Source of the DNA: Bacteroidales bacterium UBA1715
Lineage (GTDB): Bacteria; Bacteroidota; Bacteroidia; Bacteroidales; UBA1715
NCBI GenBank assembly: GCA_002317135.1
Contig: DCIX01000016.1
Coordinates: forward strand, 1 to 64,000
Direction of reading: 5' to 3'
DNA: 64,000 nt
In this document: positions 33,772 to 44,700 of the stretch, piece after piece
Position numbering within the stretch: the first letter of the stretch is position 1
How the letters are laid out: each line of letters begins with the position of its first letter
Position numbers and translations under genes: made by a program
Notes under the pieces: model-generated
Databases searched by the model: none
What the model saw: only the letters and a program-made list of their open reading frames with translations
Told to the model about the DNA's origin: nothing

Positions 33772-35028
33772 ATGAAACAAAATTTTATTTCTCTCGTATC
33801 TCTTGCCTTACTCCCATTTTTTGGATTAGCACAAGAATCTCAAGAACAATCAACAATCGACATACAAAAAACTGCTATTTCTGACGACTTCGAAAATGGC
33901 GTTGTTTCTATGAATGGTAAAAACGGACTAAAAATCGCCACTGCATCTGGAGATTTTGTATTCAAACCATTTATGTTAGTACAAACTGCCGCAAAATTCA
34001 ATTATTATGACGACGAAGGACTTGACAAAGCCTACAATCAAGATAATGTTGCAAATAGCGGCTTTGCCATACCGTATGCAGTTCTTGGATTTACCGGAAA
34101 AGCTTTCGGGAAAGTCACATTTAACTTATCATTAAACGCTGCTGCAAGCGGTGGGGCTTTATTGCAACAAGCCTGGTTCGACATTCAAACAAACAAGTCG
34201 GTGGCATTTCGTATAGGAAAATTCAAAACACCATTCACCCACGCATATCTTACTACTCTCGGTGAAACACTCTTACCTGTTTTACCAACATCATTAACAT
34301 CAACCGTCATTCTTCCATATTCGTTGAATGCCGTTACTCCAAGCATTGGAACTGGATTCGATTTAGGAGCTGAAATCCACGGTTCTTTTGCAAAAGCATT
34401 CGCTTACGAAGTCGGTATTTTTAACGGTAGCGGAGCTGGTTCTAATTCTGCAGGAAAAACTTTCAGCGACGATTGGCACATTCCTTCTCTACTCTATGCC
34501 GGTCGTCTTACTTTTGCTCCGAAAGGTGCTGTTCCTACGATTCAAGGTTCAGCAAATCGATTAGACGAAAACAAGTGGATGATTGGTGTTTCAACTTCGT
34601 TGAATGTTGAAAGCGAAAACGAAAGCACTAACGATTTTCGTGCTGGACTTGAGTTTGCATATTTATATCACAAACTATATGTAGCCGCTGAATGCTACTA
34701 TATGAATGTTGGATTTACCAAACGACAAAAAATTGATGAATCATACAATTTTATGGGTGGCTACGCACAAGTCGGCTATTTCTTGACAAACCAATTACAA
34801 GCTGCCGCTCGCTACGAATTATACGAACGAAATGGCTTAAAAACTGGCGGACTATTGAATATGCCAGCTATTGGCTGTAACTACTTTATGCCGAATTGCA
34901 ACCTAAAATTACAAGCAATGTATCAATATACAGGCCGCATTGGACACGAAACACAAATTGACCGCGATAACGACGACTTAGGAATGACCGTTCATAGTGC
35001 GACAATATTGCTTCAATACACATTCTAA
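33772..35028 (+). CDS. Outer membrane porin-like protein
   Basis: A 418-aa exported beta-barrel protein with a signal peptide ending LPFFGLAQES. FKPFMLVQTAAKFNYYD, FRIGKFKTPFTHAYLTTLGETLLPVLPTS and the final LQYTF are typical of phosphate-selective/short-chain porin-like barrels of the phylum. It is co-directional with the di-heme gene 11 bases upstream and the cytochrome gene just downstream. It is a second porin in the same cluster, not closely similar to the first. Confidence 0.78.
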   Translation: MKQNFISLVSLALLPFFGLAQESQEQSTIDIQKTAISDDFENGVVSMNGKNGLKIATASGDFVFKPFMLVQTAAKFNYYDDEGLDKAYNQDNVANSGFAIPYAVLGFTGKAFGKVTFNLSLNAAASGGALLQQAWFDIQTNKSVAFRIGKFKTPFTHAYLTTLGETLLPVLPTSLTSTVILPYSLNAVTPSIGTGFDLGAEIHGSFAKAFAYEVGIFNGSGAGSNSAGKTFSDDWHIPSLLYAGRLTFAPKGAVPTIQGSANRLDENKWMIGVSTSLNVESENESTNDFRAGLEFAYLYHKLYVAAECYYMNVGFTKRQKIDESYNFMGGYAQVGYFLTNQLQAAARYELYERNGLKTGGLLNMPAIGCNYFMPNCNLKLQAMYQYTGRIGHETQIDRDNDDLGMTVHSATILLQYTF

Positions 35029-35038
35029 ATTACACAAA

Positions 35039-35737
35039 ATGAAAGCACACTCTTTAATCATTGCCTGTTTTTCTGCACTATTACTATCGTCGTGCGACGA
35101 AGGTGATATAAACGAAAAAATTGTTCTTTCCACTACTGGGAAAACAGCAAAAATCACAACAAATATTTTGGGTGTAGAAAGTTGGCCTTCGGGATACAAT
35201 GTGGTTATCGCTGGATTTACCACAAACAACACTTACGCAAATATCTCTAAAAATATTCCTGCAAGTATGAATGGAGAAATTGTTCTTTCGGGAATCAGCG
35301 ACAATGTTACTTCATTGGAAATCTGCGTAATAAATCGCCTTCGAGAAAGAATTGTCACTTTATATCAATACGATTGTTCAAAAGACAACACCGATACGAT
35401 TGTAAAAAACGCAGGAACAATCAATGCAGGAATGTTTCCGTCAATACAAAAAAACATTTTCACGACAACGTGTGCTCGTTGTCATGGATTGGGAAAATCT
35501 GCGGCGGCAAATCTCAATCTCACAAGCGACAGCAGTTACATTTCGTTAGTACAACACGAATCAACAAAATCTCCAGGAAAGACTCGAGTTGTTCCTAATA
35601 ATGTAGAAAACAGTTACTTATACGATGTCATTTCTGGCAATGACACCATCTTGTCGTTTAATCATACCAATATGATTGCAAACTACAACGACATACGACT
35701 TATTGAAAAATGGATATCTAACGGTGCGGAGGAATAA
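35039..35737 (+). CDS. Cytochrome c lipoprotein
   Basis: A 232-aa lipoprotein (MKAHSLIIACFSALLLSSCDEG, lipobox LLSSC). The N-terminal roughly 130 residues are a beta-rich domain of unknown type. The C-terminal roughly 90 residues are a mono-heme cytochrome c with TTCARCHGLG (CxxCH) and a likely distal methionine in HTNMIANY. The start 35039 is chosen over 34997 because it begins the signal peptide. It probably passes electrons to or from the di-heme oxidoreductase. Confidence 0.82.
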   Translation: MKAHSLIIACFSALLLSSCDEGDINEKIVLSTTGKTAKITTNILGVESWPSGYNVVIAGFTTNNTYANISKNIPASMNGEIVLSGISDNVTSLEICVINRLRERIVTLYQYDCSKDNTDTIVKNAGTINAGMFPSIQKNIFTTTCARCHGLGKSAAANLNLTSDSSYISLVQHESTKSPGKTRVVPNNVENSYLYDVISGNDTILSFNHTNMIANYNDIRLIEKWISNGAEE

Positions 35738-35739
35738 TT

Positions 35740-36897
35740 ATGGAATATAAAACATATTCATACCCTGAATTTGGGGTTTATGCAGAAGTTTCAACTTGCA
35801 AACCAACAAACGGCATTGCCGAACATTCAATTATGTTGCATAGCACACGCTATGGCGAATCTTTCAAAGAACAATTAGATGGCATAAACCAAGCCGCGTT
35901 GGCTATGGAAGAATCGTTGTGGAACTATCACGCGAAAGCAGTACTGAAACGCTATTTTCTCAGTGACGCGTCCAATCAAACTGCCACTGTTGAAGAAATG
36001 CTTTCGGAATTTTCTCCGTGCGCCGTTTCCATTGTCCAACAACCGCCATTTGACGGTTCCAAAGTCGCGTTATGGATTTATCTGCAAGAAGGTATTCCCG
36101 TACCACAACGAAACGGCAACGGAACTTTTTCATACAAAAGAAATGATTTAACTCATTACTGGACTGCCTACCGACATACATCAGGAGGTAATTCCGAGCA
36201 ACAAACTCGTTCATTATTAGAAGGATACGAAGAAGATTTAACTTCACACAAATGTAATATTGTCGACAATTGCGTCCGCACGTGGTTCTTCGTTCGCGAT
36301 GTTGACACAAACTACGCAGGTGTTGTTCGTGGTCGTCGTGATAATTTCGATCAAGTCGGTCTAACACAAGACACACACTATATTGCAAGTACAGGAATAC
36401 AAGGAGCCCACGCCGACGGAACGGTAAAAGTTCTTCTTGATGCATACGCGGTCAAAGGACTCAAAAAAGGACAAATGTCGTATCTCTACGCTCCTACTCA
36501 TTTGAACCCAACCTACGAATATGGTGTCACTTTTGAACGCGGCGTTTGTATGGAATACGGAGACCGCAGACAGTTGTACATTAGCGGCACGGCAAGTATC
36601 GACAATAAAGGAAATGTTCTACATGTAGGAGACATTGAAAAACAAACATTGCGTATGTGGGAAAATGTTGCTACCTTGCTCGAGGAACGCGAACATACAA
36701 TGAACGACATTGCTCAAATGATTGTATATCTTCGCGATGTGGCTGATTATCCTTTAGTAAAGAAAATGTTTGACGAACAATTCCCTCAAACTCCGAAAGT
36801 GATTGTACTTGCTCCTGTTTGCCGACCTACATGGCTAATAGAAATGGAATGCATCAGCATTAAAGAATTTTCAAACCCTGAATATAACGCTTTGTAA
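35740..36897 (+). CDS. Rid-family / chorismatase (FkbO-Hyg5)-like protein
   Basis: A 385-aa soluble protein. The C-terminal part (about 255-380) looks like a RidA/YjgF domain: QLYISGTASIDNKGNVLHVGDIEKQTLRMWENVATLLEE, then MIVYLRDVADYPLVKKMFDEQFP and VCRPTWLIEMECISI. The N-terminal part, with CVRTWFFVRDVDTNYAGVVRGRRDNF, resembles the FkbO/Hyg5-type chorismatase layout. Whether it cleaves chorismate or is a Rid-type deaminase is unknown. Its stop directly abuts the ccsBA start, and it follows the cytochrome gene by 2 bases. Confidence 0.7.
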   Translation: MEYKTYSYPEFGVYAEVSTCKPTNGIAEHSIMLHSTRYGESFKEQLDGINQAALAMEESLWNYHAKAVLKRYFLSDASNQTATVEEMLSEFSPCAVSIVQQPPFDGSKVALWIYLQEGIPVPQRNGNGTFSYKRNDLTHYWTAYRHTSGGNSEQQTRSLLEGYEEDLTSHKCNIVDNCVRTWFFVRDVDTNYAGVVRGRRDNFDQVGLTQDTHYIASTGIQGAHADGTVKVLLDAYAVKGLKKGQMSYLYAPTHLNPTYEYGVTFERGVCMEYGDRRQLYISGTASIDNKGNVLHVGDIEKQTLRMWENVATLLEEREHTMNDIAQMIVYLRDVADYPLVKKMFDEQFPQTPKVIVLAPVCRPTWLIEMECISIKEFSNPEYNAL

Positions 36898-38964
36898 ATG
36901 AAGAAAATAATCGTTTTTCTCTACATATTACTTACCATTATTCTTGCCATTGCAACTATTCTTGAAGCACTGTACGGAACAGGATTTATTCAAGAATATT
37001 GCTATGGTTCATCTTGCTTTTTCGCACTTTGGTCGGTTATTGGTATATGGGGATTGCTATATATTTTGCAACGAAAATTATGGGAAAGACCTGCGGCACT
37101 ACTATTACACACGGCATTTATTGTTATGTTGATTGGTGCTGGAATAACCTGGATTTGGGGTGAAAAAGGCATCGTCCATATTCGCGAAGGAGAAATACAG
37201 GAAACATTTGTGCAAACTTCTGACACAATGGTGCGCAAACTTCCTTTTCAAATGCAGTTACAGAAATTCGAGACATCCTATTATCCAGGAACACAGACGC
37301 CTGCAAACTACATTAGCCACATTTCTATTACAGAAAACGGCAAAGAAATACAAAAGGCAACCATCTCAATGAACAATATTCTTTCCTACAAAGGATATCG
37401 TTTCTATCAGTCGTCATTTGACGATGACAACAAAGGTACTTGGTTGAGCGTTAACCACGACCCTATCGGCATTGGCGTTACTTACGCCGGCTATTTTCTT
37501 ATGCTTATATCAATGATTTTCATTCTGTTATCAAAAAAATGTGGATTCAGAAAATTACTCAAAAATCCATTGTTACAGAAAGGCTTTATATCATTACTTA
37601 TCGCTTTTTCTCTTACGCCAAATAATCTTTCTGCTCAAGAAACGGAGAAAACAAAACCAATATGGCCTAAAGAATATGCCGATTCCGCCGCAAGCATACA
37701 AGTGCTGTATAACGACAGAATCGCACCATTCAACACACTGGCACGCGATTTTACACTAAAATTGTACGGAAAACCATCATACAAAGGTTTAACAGCCGAA
37801 CAAGTTGTTGGCAGTTGGCTACTTTTTCCCGATGTGTGGGCAAAAGAACCTATGATTCTCATTAAAAACGATGAAATTAGACAAGAATTAGGACTAACCA
37901 ACAAATACGCACGCTACATCGATTTCTTTGACGAAAATGGCATATATAAACTAAAAACATTGTGGGAAAAGTCGCACAATACACACACAAACGAAGCACC
38001 TTCGGCATTACAAAAAGCAATATCGCAAGTAGATGAAAAAGTGGCACTTATAACGATGCTACAACAAGGTGAACTCATTCAAAAATTGCCACCAAACATA
38101 CAAGCATTACCAGAACAAAAAATCACAGCAGAAATTTGGTACAATAAGATTCCGTTTTGCAAAATCCTATTTATGTTCAACCTGACAATAGGAATTGTAT
38201 CACTCATTACTTTCATTCTGCAATTCATTGGAAATCAAAAGATAGAAAATCTGAAAAAGCTATCGTTCGCCTATCATATTTTGCTATTAGTAGCATTTTT
38301 GTTCCATACCGTAGGAATCGCTCTTTGTTGGTACATTAGTGGACGAATTCCTATTAGCAATGGCTACGAAACAATGATGTTCGTTGCTTGGTGTATTTTA
38401 TTGGTTTCCTTTATATTACGAAACAAAGTCCGTCTTTTTGTTCCATTCGGATTTTTACTTTCAGGTTTCACATTGTTAGTTGCATATTTAGGACAAAGCA
38501 ATCCGCAAATAACCGTTCTCATGCCAGTTTTGCATTCACCAATATTAAGCATACATGTATCAATTTTAATGTTCGCATACGCATTATATGGATTTACAAC
38601 ATTGAATGGAATTGCCTGTTTGTGTCTGTTCCGCAACAAAGAGAAGTATGAACAACATATTCAAAAAATAACAATAGTAAGCAAACTAATTCTCTATCCT
38701 GCAACATTTTGCATGGGCATTGGAATCTTTATTGGAGCAATTTGGGCAAACATTTCGTGGGGAACATATTGGTCGTGGGACCCAAAAGAAACCTGGGCAC
38801 TAATCACATTTTTAGTGTATGGTGCGGCATTTCACACTGAATCAGTAGGAAAATTCAATAAACCACAGTTTTTCCATATCTATATTGTGCTTGCATTTGC
38901 AACCGTTTTAATGACATATTTCGGAGTAAACGAACTACTTGGAGGAATGCATTCGTATAAATAA
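36898..38964 (+). CDS. Fused cytochrome c biogenesis protein CcsBA (ResB-ResC)
   Basis: A 688-aa inner-membrane protein of the system II cytochrome c synthase. The N-terminal ResB/CcsB part has membrane helices around 5-75 and 190-215 with a periplasmic domain. The C-terminal CcsA part (about 410-688) has eight or so helices and the tryptophan-rich heme-handling motif WGTYWSWDPKETW starting at W621. Conserved histidines flank it (for example HSPILSIHVSILM and AAFHTES). It attaches heme to CxxCH proteins, and two such proteins are encoded just upstream. Confidence 0.92.
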   Translation: MKKIIVFLYILLTIILAIATILEALYGTGFIQEYCYGSSCFFALWSVIGIWGLLYILQRKLWERPAALLLHTAFIVMLIGAGITWIWGEKGIVHIREGEIQETFVQTSDTMVRKLPFQMQLQKFETSYYPGTQTPANYISHISITENGKEIQKATISMNNILSYKGYRFYQSSFDDDNKGTWLSVNHDPIGIGVTYAGYFLMLISMIFILLSKKCGFRKLLKNPLLQKGFISLLIAFSLTPNNLSAQETEKTKPIWPKEYADSAASIQVLYNDRIAPFNTLARDFTLKLYGKPSYKGLTAEQVVGSWLLFPDVWAKEPMILIKNDEIRQELGLTNKYARYIDFFDENGIYKLKTLWEKSHNTHTNEAPSALQKAISQVDEKVALITMLQQGELIQKLPPNIQALPEQKITAEIWYNKIPFCKILFMFNLTIGIVSLITFILQFIGNQKIENLKKLSFAYHILLLVAFLFHTVGIALCWYISGRIPISNGYETMMFVAWCILLVSFILRNKVRLFVPFGFLLSGFTLLVAYLGQSNPQITVLMPVLHSPILSIHVSILMFAYALYGFTTLNGIACLCLFRNKEKYEQHIQKITIVSKLILYPATFCMGIGIFIGAIWANISWGTYWSWDPKETWALITFLVYGAAFHTESVGKFNKPQFFHIYIVLAFATVLMTYFGVNELLGGMHSYK

Positions 38965-39057
38965 CGAAGATTTCTGATTTTTTCTTGCAAAAACCGTTGT
39001 TTGTCTATTTTTTCTCATATTTTTTATGTTTTTTTGCAAAAAAATTAATCACAAAGT

Positions 39058-40296
39058 ATGAAAACCTCGAATGATGATGTAATCCTTTTAAGTATTTCTG
39101 GAAAGGACAAGTCCGGTGTGACTGCCGCCCTCACAACAATACTTTCTCAATACAATGCCGACATTCTCGACATTGGTCAGGCTGTTATCCACGATACACT
39201 TTCGTTGGGTATTTTATTCCGTTTACCAAAAACAGGAAAAAGCGGTCCTGTTTTGAAAGAATTACTTTTCAAAGCATACGAGTTCGACATCAGTGCGCGC
39301 TTCACTCCTATTGACAACGCAACCTACGAAGAATGGGTGGAAAACCAAGGAAAAAAACGATACATTCTTACTATCTTCGGTCGTCACATCGAAGCACGCT
39401 ATTTGTCGGAAATCACAACAGTGTTGTACGAACAACACCTAAACATCGATAACATTACTCGCTTGAGTGGTCGTGTTTCATTCAAACAAGAACAAGAATC
39501 AAAAAACCGTGCCTGCGTTGAACTTTCGGTTCGTGGTACTCCTACTGACGAAAAGAAAATGAAGGCTGCATTTATGGAAATATCAAAACGAATTGGTTTT
39601 GACCTTGCATTCCAAGAAGACAACGCCTTCCGTAGAAATAGACGATTAATCTGCTTCGATATGGATTCTACGCTAATCCAAACAGAAGTGATTGTCGAAT
39701 TGGCTAAATACGCAAATGTCGAAAAAGAAGTTTCCGAAATCACCGAATCGGCTATGCGTGGTGAAATCGATTTCAAAGAAAGTTTCCGCCGTCGCATCAA
39801 GTTGTTGAAAGGTATTGACGAAAGCGTTCTCGAAGACATTGCTCGAAAACTGCCAATGACAGAAGGCGCCGACCGCCTAATCCGTACATTAAAACGATTC
39901 GGTTACAAAGTTGCCATTCTTTCGGGTGGATTCACATTCTTTGGCCGTTACCTACAAACAAAACTTGGCATCGACTATGTGTTCGCCAACGAACTTGAAA
40001 TTAAGGACGGGAAACTAACCGGAAACTATGTTGGTGATATTGTTGACGGACAAATGAAAGCTGAATTGCTTAAGAAGATTGCTTTCAAGGAAGATATTCA
40101 TTTAGAACAAGTTATAGCCGTTGGCGATGGAGCGAACGATCTTCCTATGATTAACATTGCCGGTCTAGGTATCGCATTCCATGCAAAACCAAAAGTACAA
40201 GAACGAGCAGATAATAAAATCTGTACCATCGGCCTTGACGCTGTATTGTATATGCTTGGCTTTAGAGACCGCGAAGTTGACGAAGATAATAACTAA
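39058..40296 (+). CDS. serB: Phosphoserine phosphatase SerB with N-terminal ACT domains
   Basis: Catalyses the last step of serine synthesis. Two ACT-like domains occupy about residues 1-185 (LLSISGKDKSGVTAALTTIL). The HAD phosphatase domain starts with CFDMDSTLIQTE (nucleophile D201, acid D203), followed by ILSGGFTFFGRYL and the metal-binding AVGDGANDLPMINIAGLGIAFHAKP. The length is normal for the ACT-SerB form. A strong terminator follows. Confidence 0.95.
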   Translation: MKTSNDDVILLSISGKDKSGVTAALTTILSQYNADILDIGQAVIHDTLSLGILFRLPKTGKSGPVLKELLFKAYEFDISARFTPIDNATYEEWVENQGKKRYILTIFGRHIEARYLSEITTVLYEQHLNIDNITRLSGRVSFKQEQESKNRACVELSVRGTPTDEKKMKAAFMEISKRIGFDLAFQEDNAFRRNRRLICFDMDSTLIQTEVIVELAKYANVEKEVSEITESAMRGEIDFKESFRRRIKLLKGIDESVLEDIARKLPMTEGADRLIRTLKRFGYKVAILSGGFTFFGRYLQTKLGIDYVFANELEIKDGKLTGNYVGDIVDGQMKAELLKKIAFKEDIHLEQVIAVGDGANDLPMINIAGLGIAFHAKPKVQERADNKICTIGLDAVLYMLGFRDREVDEDNN

Positions 40297-40310
40297 CAAT
40301 AACGATTCTT

Positions 40311-40344
40311 AAAAAAGGCTGTTCTAAATTGAACAGCCTTTTTT
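40311..40344 (+). terminator. Rho-independent terminator after serB
   Basis: A perfect 14-base stem, AAAAAAGGCTGTTC and GAACAGCCTTTTTT, with loop TAAATT. The A-rich upstream arm means it could work on both strands. Confidence 0.9.
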
Positions 40345-40390
40345 GTACAATTCCAAAAATAAATCGTATATTTCGGTACTTAAATTACAG

Positions 40391-41284
40391 ATGAAAAAAT
40401 TCATATATTTCATACTATACTGCTCTCTTTCTCTCATCTTCTCCGCCTGTAATTCCAGCGAAGAAGAAACAACGACTACCGAAGATACTGTCGATATTGA
40501 AATACCAAGCAAAAGTCTTGTAGGTATGATAAACGGAACCATCTATTGCATTCCTTCTCCATACGAGATAATGAACCACATAAACAGCCTTAACCTACAA
40601 TACGACAGATCATTACCAAATTCAGTATTAAGTTATAACACATACGAATCTTCGTTCAAAAAACTGCTCAACATGGGCGTATACGGCATAGACATTTCGT
40701 ATATGGCAATGTACAACCAAACCTCCGATGCACTCAATTATTTTGCAACCTTAAAATCACTTGCAAACCAAATTGAATTAGCTGAGATTTTTGACGCAGA
40801 AACTATGGAACGACTCGAAAACAATATGGGCGAACAAGATTCTCTCATACGAATTTTAACAAGCAAATTCCAAGAATCCGACCAATATCTAAAAAACGAA
40901 AAGCAAAAAGCAGAAGCCTCGCTTATTCTGACAGGATGCTGGATAGAAAGCCTCTATCTGCTTACAAGAATCCAGAAAATCGCACCAAACAATGCTACTG
41001 TCGAGAAAATCGCAGAACATAAACTTGCTGCCGAAGCCATACTAAATATACTTCGACCATACGCAGAAAAGTCAAACGACTACGCAAAACTTATACAGTC
41101 TATCGTTGATCTTTGCTATGAATTCGACGGCATCGACTACAAATACACATATAAAGCACCAACAACCTACGAGAAAAAACATCTTACAGTCATAAATAGC
41201 GAAACAGAACTCATTATCCATACCGAGCATATCAATCTCATTTCCGATAAGATTGAAAAACTCAGAAATTATGTTGTACAATGA
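40391..41284 (+). CDS. Hypothetical lipoprotein
   Basis: A 297-aa lipoprotein with signal MKKFIYFILYCSLSLIFSAC (cysteine at residue 20), an acidic Thr/Glu-rich linker, then an all-helical domain. The start 40391 is chosen over 40343 because it begins the signal. No named family was recognised. The stop overlaps the next gene's start by 4 bases (ATGA), so the two are translated together. The helical domain with pieces such as LILTGCWIESLYLLTRIQKI suggests an alpha-solenoid or bundle. Confidence 0.7.
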   Translation: MKKFIYFILYCSLSLIFSACNSSEEETTTTEDTVDIEIPSKSLVGMINGTIYCIPSPYEIMNHINSLNLQYDRSLPNSVLSYNTYESSFKKLLNMGVYGIDISYMAMYNQTSDALNYFATLKSLANQIELAEIFDAETMERLENNMGEQDSLIRILTSKFQESDQYLKNEKQKAEASLILTGCWIESLYLLTRIQKIAPNNATVEKIAEHKLAAEAILNILRPYAEKSNDYAKLIQSIVDLCYEFDGIDYKYTYKAPTTYEKKHLTVINSETELIIHTEHINLISDKIEKLRNYVVQ

Positions 41285-41679
41285 AAATCTCATTTCCAAT
41301 TTGTATATTATTTTCACTATTTCTGTCTTTGGAAACAATGGCACAAACGCCGTGTGCGACTCTATTAACAGAAGAGTATATTTCTGACGGTCAGCACTAT
41401 ACCGCAACAATGCTTTCGGGCGAAACGAAAAATTGCGAAATAACACTTATCGCAGGAAACGAGTATCGAATAATCGTTTGTCCAAAAAATGCCGAAAAAA
41501 TCAGAATGCAACTTGTTGACCAACAAAACAATGTAATTTTCGACAACAAAAAACACGCATACACGAACTATTGGAACTTTACTATACCACACACTTTTTC
41601 TTGCACAATAAAACTCACATTAGACGACAAAAACATTCAATCTGACGATGTTGTTTTATTGGTAGGTTTCAAAAAATAA
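41281..41679 (+). CDS. Hypothetical exported protein, 132 aa
   Basis: A small secreted or periplasmic protein with signal peptide ending LSLETMAQ (about residue 21). The rest is predicted beta-rich (ITLIAGNEYRIIVCPKNA ... FTIPHTFSCTIKLTLDDK), like a small beta-sandwich. No family name was recognised. It is coupled to the upstream lipoprotein gene by a 4-base overlap; together they may form an envelope complex. Confidence 0.65.
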   Translation: MKISFPICILFSLFLSLETMAQTPCATLLTEEYISDGQHYTATMLSGETKNCEITLIAGNEYRIIVCPKNAEKIRMQLVDQQNNVIFDNKKHAYTNYWNFTIPHTFSCTIKLTLDDKNIQSDDVVLLVGFKK

Positions 41680-41688
41680 GTACTTTTG
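41659..41688 (+). promoter_or_regulatory. Consensus promoter of the TerB-ABC transporter operon
   Basis: TTG (41659-41661), 19 bases, TACTTTTG (41681-41688), a perfect TAnnTTTG box. The -33 element lies inside the end of the upstream gene. The start codon follows 19 bases later. Confidence 0.65.
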
Positions 41689-41706
41689 TAAAAATATATT
41701 TACACA

Positions 41707-44700
41707 ATGAGCGAACGAATAATATTAGCACTTTTAAAACTTTTCGCCGTATTCGCAAAATCAGACGGCAACAAAAACGACAAAATTAAAATCGTTGAAC
41801 TTTTCCTTGCAAATCAGTTAAATAAAGAACTTGCAAAAAAATATCTACCTGACTTCGAACAAGAATACGACGAAGTTATGGCGGATATCAATCGTATTAC
41901 AGAAAAAGCAAGTGCAAAAGGTGCTGTCGATTCTGAAAAATTAAAATTCAAAATCGAAGCTAAACTTTCTGCCCGTATCCACAAAATCGGAAACAGCATC
42001 AACCAGGAGTTGACACAACGTCAAAAACTGTACATCGTTATCAGTTTGTTGGAATTCGTTTCTACCGACAACGAAATCTCTGATTCCGAAAAAGAATTCT
42101 TGAACGCTCTTGTTGACGACTTGAACATCGACAACGAAGAATACAAACAATTATGTGAATTTATTCTTCACGATTTCGAGGAAATTCCTGACTCAGAAAA
42201 CTTGTTGATTATCAACAACAAACAAGAAACTGGCGAGGAGTTGGCAAAACACATCTACTCTCCTCATCTTGCAGGAACAATCAAAGTTTTCTACCTTCGT
42301 GCATCTAACTTATTGATTTTCCGTTCATTCCAAGTTGGTGAAATTTCATTAAACAGCCAACCTGTTTACGAAGACAAGGTGACTATCCTCAACATTGGTA
42401 CGGCAATCAGAAGTAAACAAATCACTCCGATTTACTATAGTCAAATTTTGAACACATTCAACGCCGGCAGTTCAAACGAAGGTGTTGTATTCAAAGTTGA
42501 TGAAATCACCTACAAATTCAAAGGTGGAAATATCGGTCTTCACGAATTTTCTATCGAAGAACCTTCTGGCAGTTTGGTCGGAATTATGGGTGCGTCGGGT
42601 GCCGGTAAATCTACATTGTTGAACGTATTGAATGGTAACTACACTCCTTCTACTGGTAAAGTTACTATCAACAATATTGACCTTCACCACGATACAGAAG
42701 GAAAATTGAATGGTCTTATCGGTTTCGTGCCACAAGATGACCTTTTGATTAAGGAATTGACTGTGTACGAAAACTTGTTCTATAGTGCAAAATTATGCTT
42801 CGACAACTTAACTGACGAAGAAATTGCTGAACGCGCCGATAGAGTTCTCCAAAGTTTAGGTTTGTACGAACGTAAGAACAATGTTGTTGGTGACGAATTG
42901 CGTAAGGAAATCTCTGGTGGTCAACGTAAACGTTTGAACATCGCATTGGAGTTAATCCGCGAACCAGCAATTTTGTTCCTTGATGAACCAACTTCTGGTC
43001 TTTCTTCTAAAGACTCCGAAAACATTATGGACCTTTTGAAGGAACTTGCGTTGAAAGGCAAATTGGTTTTTGTCGTTATTCACCAACCTTCATCTGATAT
43101 TTTCAAAACATTCGATCGTTTGGTAATTTTGGATACTGGTGGTTACCAAATCTACTACGGTGCTCCAGTAGATTCTATTATGTACTTCAAAGAATGTACA
43201 CACCAAGCCGACTCAAACATTAGCGAATGTCCTACTTGCGGTAACGTAAACCCAGAACAAATATTCAACATAACCGAAGCGAAAGTCTTGAACGAAGACG
43301 GTACGCCTATGTTGAATGAAAAACGTCAGGAAATACGAAAACTTGCTCCTACCGACTGGTTCGAAATGTACCAGCAAAAAAAGAAAACAGGAGAAGCTAA
43401 ACCTATACCTGAAAAATTACCGGAAATCACATTCAAAATTCCTAACTGGTTCCGCCAATTACGCGTATTTATAAAACGTGACCTTTTGTCAAAAGTTTCG
43501 AATATGCAATATATGCTTATCAACACATTGGAAGCACCTATCATTGCAATATTCCTTGCCTTCATTATTAAATATTGGGAAGTTGACGAAAGTGGAAGCG
43601 TTGGTTATACGCTAATGAACAACGTGAACATTCCTGTTTACATTTTCATGTTGGTAATCTGCGGTTTCTTCGTCGGACTTTCTGCAAGTGCCGAGGAAAT
43701 CTTCCGTGACCAAAAAATCCGTAGCCGTGAATCATTCCTACATTTAAGTTGGTCTAGTTACCTTATCTCTAAGATTATCATATTGTTAGGTATTTCCGCA
43801 ATTCAATCGTTCTTGTTTGTTTTGTTCGGCAACTGGATTTTGGAAATCCACGGATTATTCTTCAAATACTGGTTTATGGCATTCAGCGTATGGAGTTTTG
43901 CCAACCTAACTGGTTTGATTATTTCCGACTCTTTCAACGATATCAAGACTATCTACATTTTGATTCCATTCTTGGTTATCCCACAAATCATTTTGAGTGG
44001 TATTATCGTTAGTTTCGACAAATTGAACCCAACAATCTCTAACCCACAAGATATTCCATTCTACGGTGAAGTTATCGCTTCTCGTTGGGCATACGAAGGT
44101 CTTGCAGTTGAACAATATGCGCACAACGACTACGAAGCTCCTTTCTTCCAACTAGATATGAAGATTAGCGAATGTAGTTACCGCAAAGGTGGCTGGTCAA
44201 ATCAATTAATGAACAAATTGAACGAAAGTCTTCGTTTAATTGACGACAACAATACAAAAGATGAACAATTCACAAAGAATAACGTATTGATTGCCAACGA
44301 AATCGAAAAAGAACTAAAACGCACAAGCGACGTTGTTACTATCAGCGATAAAGTTCTTGACGAACTTCGCAAGACAAACACATCAAAAGATGCTTTAGAA
44401 GCTGCCAAAGACTATCTTTCTAAGGTTAAGAGATTCTATATTGCTCAATCAAAAATCTATAGCAAGAAAAGAGATGAACTTACAAAGAGACTTAAAATCG
44501 AATACGGAACTGAAGCATGCGAAGAATTGAATATTCCTGAAATTGAACGTACAGAACATCTAAAAGACAGTTTAGGAAACGCTACACTTCTTGAAATGAA
44601 GAAACGTTACTACAACGAAAGTTTGGAAGATTTCTGTAGAAACCAAAACGATTTGACTGTTCTTATTGAATACAAAGGAAACTTCGTTCAAAAGACAGAC

